From NCBI RefSeq assembly GCF_021582895.2, contig NZ_CP091139.2:1302001-1366000 (forward strand): a stretch of DNA of 64,000 bases, read 5' to 3'. Origin of the DNA: Microbacterium elymi. GTDB taxonomy: Bacteria; Actinomycetota; Actinomycetes; Actinomycetales; Microbacteriaceae. Both the position numbers and the translations under genes were made by a program. Positions 29,603 through 39,885 of this stretch are shown piece by piece (within the stretch, counting starts at the first letter, position 1; every line of letters starts with the position of its first letter). The notes under the pieces were generated by a model, which worked only from the letters and a program-made list of their open reading frames with translations, was not told the DNA's origin and searched no databases.

Positions 29603-31845
29603 TCAACCGACCGCCTGTGCGAACTCGTAGGTGCCGGCCGCGACGCGGCGTTCATCCACACCGGGCATCCGCACCACGGCGGTCGCCCCGTCGGGGACGA
29701 TGACGACGGCCTGCAGGATCCCGGCGTCGATCTGCCAGGACACGCTGGCACGGCCGTGCGGCGTCTGGAGCGAGGTCTCCGCGGAGGTGATATCGCCGCC
29801 GGGCTGGGGCGCTACCAGCATGGTCCGATACCCCGGATCGAGCGGCGACAGCCCCCCGACCGTGCGGTGCAAGCCAGTCGGCCACGGCGCCGAAGGCGTA
29901 GTGGTTGAAGCTGGTCATCTCACCGGGGTTGATCGTGCCGTCCGGCAGCATCGAGTCCCAACGCTCCCAGATGGTGGTGGCACCCATCGTCACGGGGTAC
30001 AGCCACGACGGCATGCCGCGCTCCAGCAGCAGCGCATATGCATCACCGAGATGACCCGTCTCGGTCAATGCGTCCAGCACATACGGGGTGCCGGCAAAGC
30101 CGGTGCTGACCCGGTAGTCCGCGGCGCGCACCAGCTCGGCTAGCCGATCCCCGGCGGACTCCACATGCTCATCCGGAAGGATGCCGAACGCGATCGCCAG
30201 ACTGTACACTGTGACGCAGTCGCTGCGGATGCGCCCAGACTCAGCGACATAGTGCTCGATGAAGGCGTCGCGCACCCGATTGCGGAGGGCGTCGAACTCC
30301 GCGGCATCCGCGCTCGCTCCGACGATCGATGCCGCTTCGGTGAGAATCGTCGCTGTCCGGAATGCACACGCCGTCGCGACCACGCCCGGATCGGCCTTCG
30401 CGGCGCCGGGGTCATCGGGCGGCGCATCCGGATCGAGCCAGTCGCCGAACTGCATCCCGGTGTCCCAAAGGCCGGACGGCGACAGCGCGTCAGCGACGCT
30501 GCGCGCGTGCGCAGCCATCAGCGGGTAGGCGGTGCGCAACGTCTGCTCGTTCCCGTACGCGCGCCAGAGCGCCCAGGGCACCCAGGCCGCGGCATCCGCC
30601 CAGACCGCCGTCGCACCGGGCGCGGGAAAGCCGGTGTCGAGGTACTTCAGCACATCGGGTACGACGACCGGCACGGTCCGCTGTGTCGATGCGGCGCGCT
30701 CGAGTTCGGCGTCGACGAGCCAGTCGGCGAGGAACGCCTCCACGTCGCCAAGATACGTCGCGGTGGGTGCGAAGACGGCGAGGTCGCCCGTCCAGCCGAG
30801 CCGCTCGTCGCGCTGCGGGCAGTCGGTCGGCACGCTCAGAAAGTTGCCCCGCATCCCCCACGCCACGTTCTCGTGGAGCCGGGTCACCAGCGGGTCGGAG
30901 CAGGAGAAGGTGCCGATGGGACGGATATCGGATGCCACGACCACGGCGGTGACGGCAGCGGGGTCGAGCTCTCCCGGCCACCCGCTGACCTCGATGTAAC
31001 GGAATCCGTGGAACGTGAACGTGGGCTCGAACACATCGTCGCCGCCGCTCAGGATGAAGCGGTCGGTCGCATCGGCCGCGCGCAGCGGACGGGTGCCGAG
31101 CTCGCCGTCCTCGAGAACTTCCGCGTGCCGCAGCACGACCTCGCTGCCTCTGGCACCGCGCACGCGCACCCGCACGAAGCCCACGAGGTTCTGCCCGAAG
31201 TCGACGAGCGTCGCACCCGACGGCGATGTCCAGACGTTCTGCACGGAGATTTCGCCGACCCGGCGCACGGGCTCTGACGTCCGCGCCACGAGCAACGAAG
31301 TGTCGAACTCCACCTCATGCACGGCACCCCAGGTGCTGTCATCGAAGCCCGGCAGCATCGGCGCCGGATCGCGCAGACGCGCGTCGACTGTCTGCCCCTT
31401 GTAGAGGTCGTCCGCGATCACGTCACTCGTGCCGGCGTGCCAAGAGTCATCGGTCACGATGTGCTGCACGTGGCCGTCGTCGAACTCGATCAAAAGATCA
31501 GCGAGACCCGCGCGCTCCGAGCCGTAGACCTCGCGGTCGCCGGTGAAGCCGAGATAACCGGAGTACCAGCCGTGGCCGATTGCGAGCACGATCGCGTTCG
31601 CCTGGGTGATCAACGCGGTGACATCGTGCTCCACGATCCGGACACGCCACTCGTAGCTCGTCCACCCCGGCGCGAGCAGCTCATCCGACGTCGCCGCGCC
31701 GTTGATCCACGCTTCGATGACCCCGAGCGCACTCAGTGCCAGCGTGGCGCGTGAGATGCTTCCGTGGCCCTCGTCCAGCTCGAACTCGCGACGCAAGCGG
31801 AGCGGCATCGGCGACTTCCACCGGCGCGATCATGCGGGCGGTCAT
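29603..31845 (-). CDS. GH78 alpha-L-rhamnosidase, second
   Basis: Rhamnosidase of about 746 aa. Signature SVPTDCPQRDERLGWTGDLAV near residues 340-360 and TGMQFGDWLDPDAP in the catalytic barrel; C-terminal beta domain ends VRMPGVDERRVAAG. It is shorter at the N-terminus than the enzyme at 15588 and lacks the fibronectin-like domain. Two inserted bases (31793-31798 and 29869-29874) break the two ends, otherwise the frame is open. ATG at 31845 is chosen; GTG at 31863 overlapping the GH1 stop is an alternative. Last gene of the cupin-esterase-GH1-GH78 run, fitting removal of rhamnose from rutin-like glycosides. Confidence 0.86.
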
Positions 31846-31859
31846 GCCTCGGGCACCCG

Positions 31860-33104
31860 TCACGCCCGTCCTGCCGGCGCGCGGTGCTCCCGCACGATCT
31901 CGGCGTACCGCGCGGCGCTCGGCTTGGCGGTGCGCTCGAACGTCTCGGTGTCGAAGGAGTGCAGGCCGAACCGCGGACCGTAGCCGAAGATCCACTCGAA
32001 GTTGTCGATCAGCGACCAGTGCAGGTAGCCGAGTACCGGAGTGCCTTCGGCAATGGAGTCCAGCATCGCGTCGATCGATGCCGCGGTGAACTCCTCGCGC
32101 ACCGAGTCGTCGGTCGTGCTCATGCCGTGCTCGGTGACGAACACCGGCTTGCCGCTGCGCGCGTGCGCGTACTCGATCGCGCCCCGCAGCGAGCCCGGGT
32201 CGACGAACTGGCCCATCTGGTTGCGCAGGCCGCCCTCGGGCGCGGGCACCTCGCCGCCCGGACCGTATGTGAGTCGCTCGTAGTTCTGCACGCCGATGAA
32301 GTCGTCGTCCCGGGCGAGGTCGAGCCAGTGGTCGTAGAGTGCCGCGCGCTTGCGGTCGCGGATCGCCTCGCCGCCAGGCAGCGCCACGTCATCCACCATG
32401 GCGATCGACAGCCCTACCGGAAGATCGGCGTGCTCGGCGCGGATCGCATTGCGGGCGAGGAGGTGACCGCGTGTCATGCCCTCCTGCATCCCGTCGTAGT
32501 CCTCGGGGACCATCACGTTGCCGGTGCGGTAGCGCTCCACTCCCGCGGCGCGGCTCGCGGCGTCGAGCGTCGCGCGACTCTGCTCGTGCACGAACTCGGG
32601 CAGGATCCAGCTCAGCAGACGCGGCAGGTTCGGCTCGTTCAGCGTGACGCCTGCAGCGAGGCGATCGCCCAGCTTCGCGGTGACCGTGCCGCAGAACTGC
32701 GCGAACAGATCGGGCACATCGGCATCCAGCCATGCGCCCTTCTTCGCCACCCAGTGGGGCAGCGTGAAGTGGTTGAACGTGACCACCGGCGCGATACCGC
32801 GGGCGAGGCATCCGTCGACCATCCGGTCGTAGTGGTCGAGGGATGCCGCGTCGATGACGCCCTGCTCGGGTTCGATGCGCGCCCACTCGGTCGAGAAGCG
32901 GAACGCGTTCAGGCCGAGCGCGGCGAGGAGGTCGAGGTCGGTCTCCCACAGCTGATAGCTGTTGCAGGCCTTGCCCGAGCGCTCCGCGAAGACCGTCGGC
33001 TCGACGTTCTCAAGGAACCAGGTGTCGCTGTTCGTGTTGTCGCCCTCGACCTGATGGCCGGCGACAGAGGCGCCCCAGAGGAACGCGGCGGGAAGAGTGG
33101 ACAT
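31860..33104 (-). CDS. GH1 beta-glucosidase
   Basis: Intact 414-aa retaining glycosidase of family 1. Acid/base E157 in TLNEPN and nucleophile E325 in VTEHG (His replaces the usual Asn). N-terminal FLWGASVAGHQVEG and C-terminal GYLHWSLIDNFEW are standard GH1 landmarks. No signal peptide, so cytoplasmic. Hydrolyses beta-glucosides or phospho-beta-glycosides; no phosphate-binding motif was recognised. It lies 21 bp after the esterase and just before the GH78 gene, so sequential removal of rhamnose and glucose is likely. Confidence 0.9.
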   Translation of the reverse strand: MSTLPAAFLWGASVAGHQVEGDNTNSDTWFLENVEPTVFAERSGKACNSYQLWETDLDLLAALGLNAFRFSTEWARIEPEQGVIDAASLDHYDRMVDGCLARGIAPVVTFNHFTLPHWVAKKGAWLDADVPDLFAQFCGTVTAKLGDRLAAGVTLNEPNLPRLLSWILPEFVHEQSRATLDAASRAAGVERYRTGNVMVPEDYDGMQEGMTRGHLLARNAIRAEHADLPVGLSIAMVDDVALPGGEAIRDRKRAALYDHWLDLARDDDFIGVQNYERLTYGPGGEVPAPEGGLRNQMGQFVDPGSLRGAIEYAHARSGKPVFVTEHGMSTTDDSVREEFTAASIDAMLDSIAEGTPVLGYLHWSLIDNFEWIFGYGPRFGLHSFDTETFERTAKPSAARYAEIVREHRAPAGRA

Positions 33105-33125
33105 GTGATGCTTCCTATCGTCGAG

Positions 33126-33926
33126 TCAATCGGTGCAGCGGCGGGCGAAGGCGATGGCGCGCTCGAGCAGACCTCGGCGATCGACGTCGTCCCCCTGCCA
33201 CATGTGGCCGGCTCCGGCAACGAGCTCGAGGTCGGCGGATGCCCCTGCTTGGGTGAGCGCGGCTGCGAACAGCCTGCTCTGGCTGAGGGGAACCGCCTGG
33301 TCATCCTGACCGTGCGCGATCAGGAACGGCGGCGCGTCCGCGTGCACGTGGGTGACCGGGCTGGCCTGGGCGGCGACGGCGAGATCGGAATCGACGGTCC
33401 CACCGAGCCAGCCCGCTTCGCGGGTCTCGGGATCGCTCAGCTGACCCAGCTCCGTCGCCATCGCCACGATGTCGGCGGGACCGTACCAATCGACCACGCC
33501 CCGAACGCCCGCATCGGGGCGCAGACCCACGAGGGCGGCGAGGGTCGCCCCTGCCGACTCGCCCCACAGGACGACGCGCGAGGCATCGAACCCGAACTCA
33601 TCGGCGTGTGCGCACAGCCACTGAACGGCGTCGAAGACGTCATCGAGCTGCGCGGGGAAGGTGGCCTCGGCGCTGAGCCGGTAGTCCACGGATGCCACGG
33701 CGAAGCCGGCGTCCACGATGCGGGCGAACGGGTCGTCCGCCGTCATCGTCGGGCAGAACATCCGGCGACTGCCCAGGCGGAAGCCGCCGCCGTGCACGAA
33801 GACGATCAGTGGCGCCCGGTCCGCACCGAGGTGCAGATCGAGGCTGAGCGGACGGTAGCCGACCGGCTCCGCGAACACGAGATCGCGGAGCACCCGCTGT
33901 GCCTCGGCATGCGCTGTGTCAGTCAC
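33126..33926 (-). CDS. Alpha/beta hydrolase (esterase)
   Basis: Intact 266-aa HSL/BD-FAE-like esterase: oxyanion HGGGF near residue 47, nucleophile GESAG near 125, and a late Asp/His pair in HGQDDQAV and GAGHMW. GTG at 33926 overlaps the cupin stop by 8 bp, so the two are coupled. In flavonol breakdown the cupin product is a depside, 2-protocatechuoyl-phloroglucinolcarboxylate, which an esterase then splits; this gene is well placed for that step (inference). It is distinct from the esterase pair at 25-28 kb. Confidence 0.85.
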   Translation of the reverse strand: MTDTAHAEAQRVLRDLVFAEPVGYRPLSLDLHLGADRAPLIVFVHGGGFRLGSRRMFCPTMTADDPFARIVDAGFAVASVDYRLSAEATFPAQLDDVFDAVQWLCAHADEFGFDASRVVLWGESAGATLAALVGLRPDAGVRGVVDWYGPADIVAMATELGQLSDPETREAGWLGGTVDSDLAVAAQASPVTHVHADAPPFLIAHGQDDQAVPLSQSRLFAAALTQAGASADLELVAGAGHMWQGDDVDRRGLLERAIAFARRCTD

Positions 33927-34464
33927 GGAACTCGAACTCGGGCAGGAAGACGGTGGCGTACTTCTCGCCAGCGGCGCGCATCACCTCGAACGGCGGCACG
34001 TAGATCCCCTCAGGCTCGGTGGCATCCGTCTTCTGCCCCATGGCGTGGAAGAACCGCTCGAAGCCCGCCGTGCCGGCGCCGAACACCTTGGTGGTCGCCT
34101 CGGTGCGGAACGCGTGCACCGTGCCGGCCGGCACGTAGCCGAAGTCGCCGGTCGTGAGGGTGGTCATCGAGTGATAGTCGGCCTCGTCATCCATCCACAC
34201 CGACAGCTCACCGTCGACGACGTAGAAGAACTCGTGCGTGCGGAGGTGCTTGTGCGCAGGGATCCGGTCGCCCTTGGGAGCCTTCATCGTCCATGCGCCG
34301 TACTGGTCTTCGGTTTCGTCCGCCGACAGGATGATCTCGAAGAGCTGGTCGAACACCAACGACTTCTCGCCCTCCCCGTCCCGCAGGATGAACGGCTTCG
34401 GCGAGGCCGGGAGGATGCCGGCGAAGGCGACCTTCTCGGGGTCGTCAGTCGTGAAAATGGTCAT
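33919..34464 (-). CDS. Quercetinase-like mono-cupin dioxygenase
   Basis: Cupin of 181 aa. The two cupin motifs match the quercetin 2,3-dioxygenase pattern: H71-x-H73-x4-E78 in AHKHLRTHEFF, and H117 in GDFGYVPAGTVHAF, giving a 3-His-1-Glu metal site. Flavonol 2,4-oxygenase opens the C ring with loss of CO; single-cupin forms are known from Streptomyces, while fungal and Bacillus forms have two cupins. ATG at 34464 with CGGAGGTAAGC upstream. First gene of the operon with esterase, GH1 and GH78; divergent from a LysR gene. Other mono-cupins (isomerases, regulators) cannot be excluded. Confidence 0.78.
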   Translation of the reverse strand: MTIFTTDDPEKVAFAGILPASPKPFILRDGEGEKSLVFDQLFEIILSADETEDQYGAWTMKAPKGDRIPAHKHLRTHEFFYVVDGELSVWMDDEADYHSMTTLTTGDFGYVPAGTVHAFRTEATTKVFGAGTAGFERFFHAMGQKTDATEPEGIYVPPFEVMRAAGEKYATVFLPEFEFRD

Positions 34465-34593
34465 GCTTACCTCCGTGTAAACAGTGCGCGCCCTGAGGCG
34501 TCGAGCTGCCGGCTCATTCCCGCGGCTCTTTCCGATTGTTCAATTCTGTGCGTCTGTCACGCCCGGAAGCCAGTTCGAGATCCCTACACGACG

Positions 34594-34608
34594 TTAGCCA
34601 CAGGCTAA
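34594..34608. promoter_or_regulatory. Palindromic LysR-type site
   Basis: Perfect inverted repeat TTAGCC-ACA-GGCTAA (15 bp) that has the outer T and A of LysR boxes. It lies 11 bp before the LysR start at 34619, overlapping its ribosome site, in the 154-bp divergent region with the cupin operon. Likely autoregulatory; no second copy was seen near the cupin start. Confidence 0.55.
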
Positions 34609-34618
34609 GGTGAACGAC

Positions 34619-35531
34619 ATGGATGTCCCTATCCACGTGATCCGGTATTTCTGCGTCCTCGCCGAAGAGCTTGCACTTCGGCCGCGCCGCCGAGCGGCTG
34701 AGCATCACCCCGCCGTCGCTGAGCCAGCAGATCAGCCGGCTGGAGCAGCAGATAGGCGTCAAGCTCTTCGATCGCAGCCCGCGCAAGGTGGAGCTGACCG
34801 CGTACGGTCGAGACCTGTTGCCGCTGGCGCGGCGGGTACAGGACGACCACGATCAGGTCATCGACTGGGCGCGGTCCGTGCGCCGCGACCGGGACGCGCC
34901 CGTGCTGCGGGTCGGGGTCGTGGCCGCCGGCGCGGGTTCGCTGACCACCGCCGCGATCTCGGCCACCATGACGGCGATGCCGAACGCGAGGATCGAGATG
35001 CGCCGACTCGGCTTCTTCGACGTCGCCGACGACCTGGAGTCCGAGAGGGTGGACGTCGTGTTCGCCCCGTGGCCCATGCGATTGCCGCCGAGAATCAGGG
35101 TCGAGCCGCTCTGGCGGGAGGCCCGGGTTCTGGTGGTCCCCGTCGAGCATCCGCTCGCCCGCCGCGAATCGATCTCTATCCTCGACGCCAACGACGAGAC
35201 CTTCGTCGCCGTCTCGGGCGGGGTCCCAGAGGTGGTCGACTGGTGGATCGTGGACCCCCGCCCCGACGGCTCTCGGGCGAAGCGGGGGCCGACCGCCGAC
35301 AGCGTCGAGGGACTGCTCGAACTCGTCGCCGCCGGCGCCGGGGTGAACATCGCCGGCGAATCGGCCGGACGACACTACCGTCGAGATGAACTGGCCTTCG
35401 TGCCCGTCCACGACATCGAGCCGGCGACGATCGTGCTGTGCAGCCTGAACGACACCCGCAATCCGATGGTGCGCGCCTTCCGCGAGACTGCAAAGGATCT
35501 CTCGCCCCTCGTGGACGCCACGTTCCACTGA
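34619..35531 (+). CDS. LysR-family transcriptional regulator
   Basis: About 303 aa after removing an inserted T at 34669-34674 ([17 protein letters not shown] restored). Helix-turn-helix at residues 17-40 and effector domain from about 90. ATG at 34619 has AAGGTG 9 bases upstream; GTG at 34610 is an alternative. [13 protein letters not shown] resembles LysR proteins of aromatic catabolism (BenM/CatM group). Divergent from the quercetinase-like operon, which it probably controls. Confidence 0.85.
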
Positions 35532-35548
35532 GAGCCTGCTGCGGCCGG

Positions 35549-37039
35549 CTAGTCCCGCCCGAAATAGTCGAGTGTCCGCAACACGATTCGTCCGCTGGCA
35601 GCGAAGATGCCGAAGACCCGTCCGGTGAACGCCTTCGCCGTCTCGAACGACCAATGCCGCCCGTCCAGCTCGGCGAGCAGTATGGGTTCCCCATGCGAAC
35701 AAGCGAAGAGCCGGATGATGTCACCGCCAACGGCTCCCACGCTGAAGTCGCCTGGCGGCGGGGTCATCGATATCCGCAGCTGGACATCACCGGCCGGCAG
35801 CATGGCCTCCCAGTTGTGGTCGAGGCCCGCGATGACGGCGCGGCCCGTGACCACCACATGGTTGTCGACCCCGCGGGCTTCGATGCCGAACCAGTTATCC
35901 TCCGCATTGCGAACGGCGAGCCCGCCGGTTCCGGCGCGGACGTCCAGCACCGCGCGGATGTCGACCTCGAGGTGGCGCTGCCGCTGCCCGACGAAGCACG
36001 GATCGGGCGCATTCATCGTGCGGTCGTCGCCCTCAAACACCAGCCCCTGCATCGATGCAGTGACCAGTTGCGACGGAGCGCGGCGCACAGCGACCCATTC
36101 CGGGTCGGCCACCCCGAGACCGGTGGTGAAGTCGTAGCGCGCGTCTTCGGTTCGTGAAGCGGCGAGCTGCGGCATCCGCACGCACGGCCACTCGTCGATC
36201 CAGTCGACCGTCGTGATGAACGTCTCGCGCCCGAGCGGCGAGAATGACTGCGCGAGCCCGACTGGCCGCACGCCGAGCAGCACCATCCGAGTCGCACCGT
36301 CGGGATCATCAAAGAGGTCGGCGTGACCCGTGTTCTGGATCGGCGCACCGGTGCCGGCGGCAGTGAGGATCGGGTTCTGCGGCGCCGACTCGAACGGTCC
36401 GTCCGGTCGACGGCTTCGGGCGACGGTGACAGCGTGTCCGCGGTCGGTGCCACCCTCCGCCGCAAGCAGATACCACCAGTCGCCACGCCGATACAGGTGT
36501 GGCCCTTCCGGCGAATAGAGCCCGCTGCCCGCCCACAGCGGGCGCACCCGTTCGAGCGCCCGGCCGGTGCTGAGATCGACGCGCACCTGCCGGATCGCAT
36601 CAGGATGACGCGCGAACGTCACATAGGCGGTGCCGTCATCGTCCCAGGCGAGGTCCGGGTCGATGCCGTCGACCGCGTCGATCACGACGCCGTCATCCCA
36701 GGGGCCGGCTGGATCGGTCGCGGTGAACACGACGCAGCCGCGCCCGCCCAGGAAGACCGACACGATCAGGTGAAACCGGCCGTCATGGAAGCGCAGCGTG
36801 GGCGCCCAGACGCCACCCGGTGTGGGCACCCGTGCCAGAGCCACCTGCTCGTCGCGCGTGGCGACGTGCCCGATGAGCTCCCACTCGCGCAGGTCCGTGC
36901 TGCGGTGCACTGGCAGCGCCGGCAGGTACTCGAACGACGAGGTCACCAGGTAGTACGCCCCGTCGGTCCCACGGGCGATCGTCGGGTCGGGGTGGAACCC
37001 GCCCAGCATGGGATTCGTGGCGATGGGCACGGGCGTCAC
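35549..37039 (-). CDS. GH43-family glycosidase
   Basis: Intact 496-aa enzyme of the beta-xylosidase/alpha-L-arabinofuranosidase family. Five-bladed propeller with catalytic D18 (FHPDPTI), D127/D129 (DGIDPDLAWDDDG) and E178 (YSPEGPHL); C-terminal beta-sandwich from about 310 (LDVRAGTGGLAVRNAEDN) as in the GH43 subfamilies with an X19-like domain. GTG at 37039 overlaps the stop of the ATPase gene (GTGA), so it is the last gene of the peptide-type importer operon. This importer may then carry oligosaccharides or glycosides. No signal peptide. Confidence 0.87.
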   Translation of the reverse strand: MTPVPIATNPMLGGFHPDPTIARGTDGAYYLVTSSFEYLPALPVHRSTDLREWELIGHVATRDEQVALARVPTPGGVWAPTLRFHDGRFHLIVSVFLGGRGCVVFTATDPAGPWDDGVVIDAVDGIDPDLAWDDDGTAYVTFARHPDAIRQVRVDLSTGRALERVRPLWAGSGLYSPEGPHLYRRGDWWYLLAAEGGTDRGHAVTVARSRRPDGPFESAPQNPILTAAGTGAPIQNTGHADLFDDPDGATRMVLLGVRPVGLAQSFSPLGRETFITTVDWIDEWPCVRMPQLAASRTEDARYDFTTGLGVADPEWVAVRRAPSQLVTASMQGLVFEGDDRTMNAPDPCFVGQRQRHLEVDIRAVLDVRAGTGGLAVRNAEDNWFGIEARGVDNHVVVTGRAVIAGLDHNWEAMLPAGDVQLRISMTPPPGDFSVGAVGGDIIRLFACSHGEPILLAELDGRHWSFETAKAFTGRVFGIFAASGRIVLRTLDYFGRD

Positions 37040-37912
37040 CGCGCGGCCTCCTGCAACTTCGCCTCCGCCCGCAGCACCTTCCATTCCTCCCGTCGACGAG
37101 CCTGCTCGTCGGGATCGGGAACGGGCGACGCGGCCACGAGAACCCGGGTGTAGAGCGTTGCGGGTTGCGCATCACATCGGCGGTCACTCCCTGCTCGACG
37201 ATGCGACCGCGATTGAGCACGACGACCCGCTGCGCGAGGAACTCGACGACCGCCATGTCGTGGGCGATGAAGAGGTAGCCGAGATCGGTACCGACTCGCA
37301 GCTCGGCGAGGAGGTTGAGCACCTGCGCCTGGGTCGACAAGTCGAGCGCGCTGACGGCTTCGTCGCACACGACAAGGCGCGGATCGGTCACCAGCGCACG
37401 GGCGATGGCGATGCGCTGGCGCTGGCCTCCCGAGAACTGACGCGGGAGGCGCTGCTCGGACCCGGACGCCAGCCCGACGGCGGCCAGCACGTCCGCCACC
37501 CGTCGGTCGCGTTCGGCCCGCGGCACTCCCGCGACGCGGAGCGGTTCGGCGATCGCGTCGCCGATCGGCCGCCGTGGGTTCAACGATGAGAACGGATCCT
37601 GGAAGACCGCGCGCAGATCGCCCTGGAGCGACCGACGATCCTTGGCACTGGCATGGGTGATGTCGCGCCCCTCGAAGAGGATCTGCCCCTCGGTCACGGG
37701 CTTGCGAGCCCGAGGATGGCGCGGCCGATCGTGGTCTTGCCTGAACCCGACTCGCCGACCAGGCCGACGGTCTCGCCTCGCGCGATGGTGAACGACACAT
37801 CGCTCACGGCGGCCGGACCCTTGGCGCCATAGCGGACGGTGAGGTTGCGGACCTCGAGGAGCGGGGTCGGTGCGACCCGCGCCGTCGCTGCGTCGGTGAC
37901 CACAGTGCTCAT
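37036..37912 (-). CDS. Oligopeptide-type ABC transporter ATPase (DppF/OppF)
   Basis: About 292 aa. Walker [10 protein letters not shown] near residue 55, Q-loop [12 protein letters not shown], signature [15 protein letters not shown] and Walker [13 protein letters not shown]. Two frame breaks: near 37705 (after GRAILGLA, one base lost) and near 37155 (after VMRNPQ, one base lost). Overlaps the stop of the fused permease/ATPase gene by ATGA and the GH43 gene by GTGA. Second ATPase of the importer whose binding protein is at 40874. Confidence 0.86.
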
Positions 37913-39885
37913 CGTTCTCCTCCGGCGCCGACCGGCTGACGCCACTCCTGTTCACGGCCGCGCACCGCGTCGTGTCGAACGCATCGGACCTCGCCGACAC
38001 CCTCGGCACGCGATTCGAGCGCGATGGGAGCGAGGCATTCCTCTCGGGCGAAGCGGCAGCGTTGGGCGAACCGGCATCCTTCCCCCACGAGCCCGGCAGC
38101 GGCACCTGTCCGGGGATGGACGCGAGCGTGGTCGTGCCCTCGAAGTCCACAATCGCGTGCGGGTCGGCAGCGAGAAGGGCCATCGTATAGGGATGCTCCG
38201 GACGCACGAGCACGTCGCGGACACTGCCCGTCTCGACGATCTGCCCGGCGTACATCACCGACACGTCGTCGCAGATGTCGGCGACGACGCCGAGATCGTG
38301 CGTGACGAGGATGACCGACATCCCTCGCTCGGCGATCAGGCCGCGCAGCAGTCCGAGGATCTCGGCTTGAACCGTGACGTCGAGGGCGGTGGTCGGCTCG
38401 TCGGCGATGAGCAGGCGGGGCTCCCCCGCGAGTGCCAGCGCGATGGCCACACGCTGGGCCATTCCGCCCGAGATCTGGTGCGGATAGCTCTTGAGCACGC
38501 GCGGCGGATCCACGATGCCGACGTCGACGAGCAGTTGCTGTGAGATGCGCTTGGCCTCGGCCGAATCCACTCTGCGCAGCCGCTTCACAGCGACGCTGAG
38601 CTGCGACTGCACGGTGAACATCGGATCGAGGGCTCGCGTCGGCTCCTGTGAGATGAATGCGATCTCGTGACCGCGCACCCTCGAGAGCGCCTGTTCATCG
38701 GCGCGCGCCAGGTCGATGTCGCCCCATTGGATGCGTCCCGACCGCACGGACAGCCCCGGCGAGAGCAGGCCCAGCATCGCGTACGAGGTCACGCTCTTGC
38801 CACATCCGGATTCGCCCACGAGTCCGGTCACCCGGCCCGGCTCCACCCGGAGGGACACGCCCGTGACCAGGGCGGGGCCGTCGTCGACGCCGATCACGAG
38901 GTCGTCGACGACGAGTTCGTTCGCACGGGCGGCGACCGGGGCGGCCGTGACGACCCCGCCGCGCGTCGCATCATCGGCGATGATGGCGAGGTTCTTGCGC
39001 TTGCGCCGCCGGATCGCGACCAGCGGCGGCGGCGCGGTCGCACCGCCGCCCAGGACATCGCCGAGCGCATTGGCCGCGATGAGCGTCAGCGCAAGGACGA
39101 CTCCGGTGGGCACCATCATCCACGGCTGCTGGAAGATGAAGCCCGCGGCACTCTGGATCATGCCGCCCCAGGTCGGCGCGGGCGGCTGCGGTCCCAGGCC
39201 GATGAAGGCCAGCCCGGCCTGGATCATGATGCCGACGCCGAAGAAGATGACGAACTGGACCACGACGGTGGTCAGCATGTTCGGCAGGACGTGACGGAAG
39301 CTGGCCACGATCGGACGCACTCCGTCGACGGTCGCCGCCTCGACATAGAGCTGCTTCTGCAGCGATGCCGCCTGCCCGGCGAAGATCCGGTAGAGGGCGC
39401 CGAAGAACAGGATGCCGAGCACGGCCATCACGACCGGCATGTTGGTTCCCACCGCCGCGATGACCGCCAGGATGATGACCATTCCGGGCAGCGAGAGCAC
39501 GATCTCGGCAATGCTGTTGGTGACGGATGCGCCGCGCCGGCTGCGCACCGCCCACAGTGTCAACGGCAGGGTGACTGCCACCCCCACGATCGGTGCGATC
39601 AGAGCAATCCCGATGGTCGGGGCGGCCGCGGTGACGATGCGCGAGAGCAGGTCGCGTCCGAGTTCGTCGGTGCCCAGGAGATGCGCCGCAGAGGGGCCCT
39701 GCAGGCACGGCGGAGAGGTCCTGATGGAGCGGCCCGTATCTCAGCCAGAGCGGACCGGTCAGGGACGCCACGAGCAGGCCGACGAGCCAGATCAGCGAGA
39801 TCACGACCGTCGGCGAACGCAGCGTGACGAATCCGCTTCGGCTCTGCCGACGCGTGGTCAGGATGGAGGTGGTGGAGACCGTCAT
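37909..39885 (-). CDS. Fused ABC permease/ATPase (DppC-DppD)
   Basis: Natural fusion of about 658 aa. Residues to about 270 are a DppC-like permease ([18 protein letters not shown] loop [20 protein letters not shown]). A basic linker (RRRKRKN) leads into a DppD-like ATPase with Walker [13 protein letters not shown]-loop [10 protein letters not shown], signature [15 protein letters not shown] and Walker [13 protein letters not shown]. The join near 38995 is in one open frame with no nearby indel. Frame breaks lie near 39705 (one extra base) and 38085 (one G lost). ATG at 39885 overlaps the previous stop. Fusions of this kind are known in actinobacteria. Confidence 0.87.

Noticed and set aside
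38995..39010. Permease/ATPase join as an artefact of a missing base
   Set aside because: The frame is open for hundreds of bases on both sides of the join and no indel context is present there.
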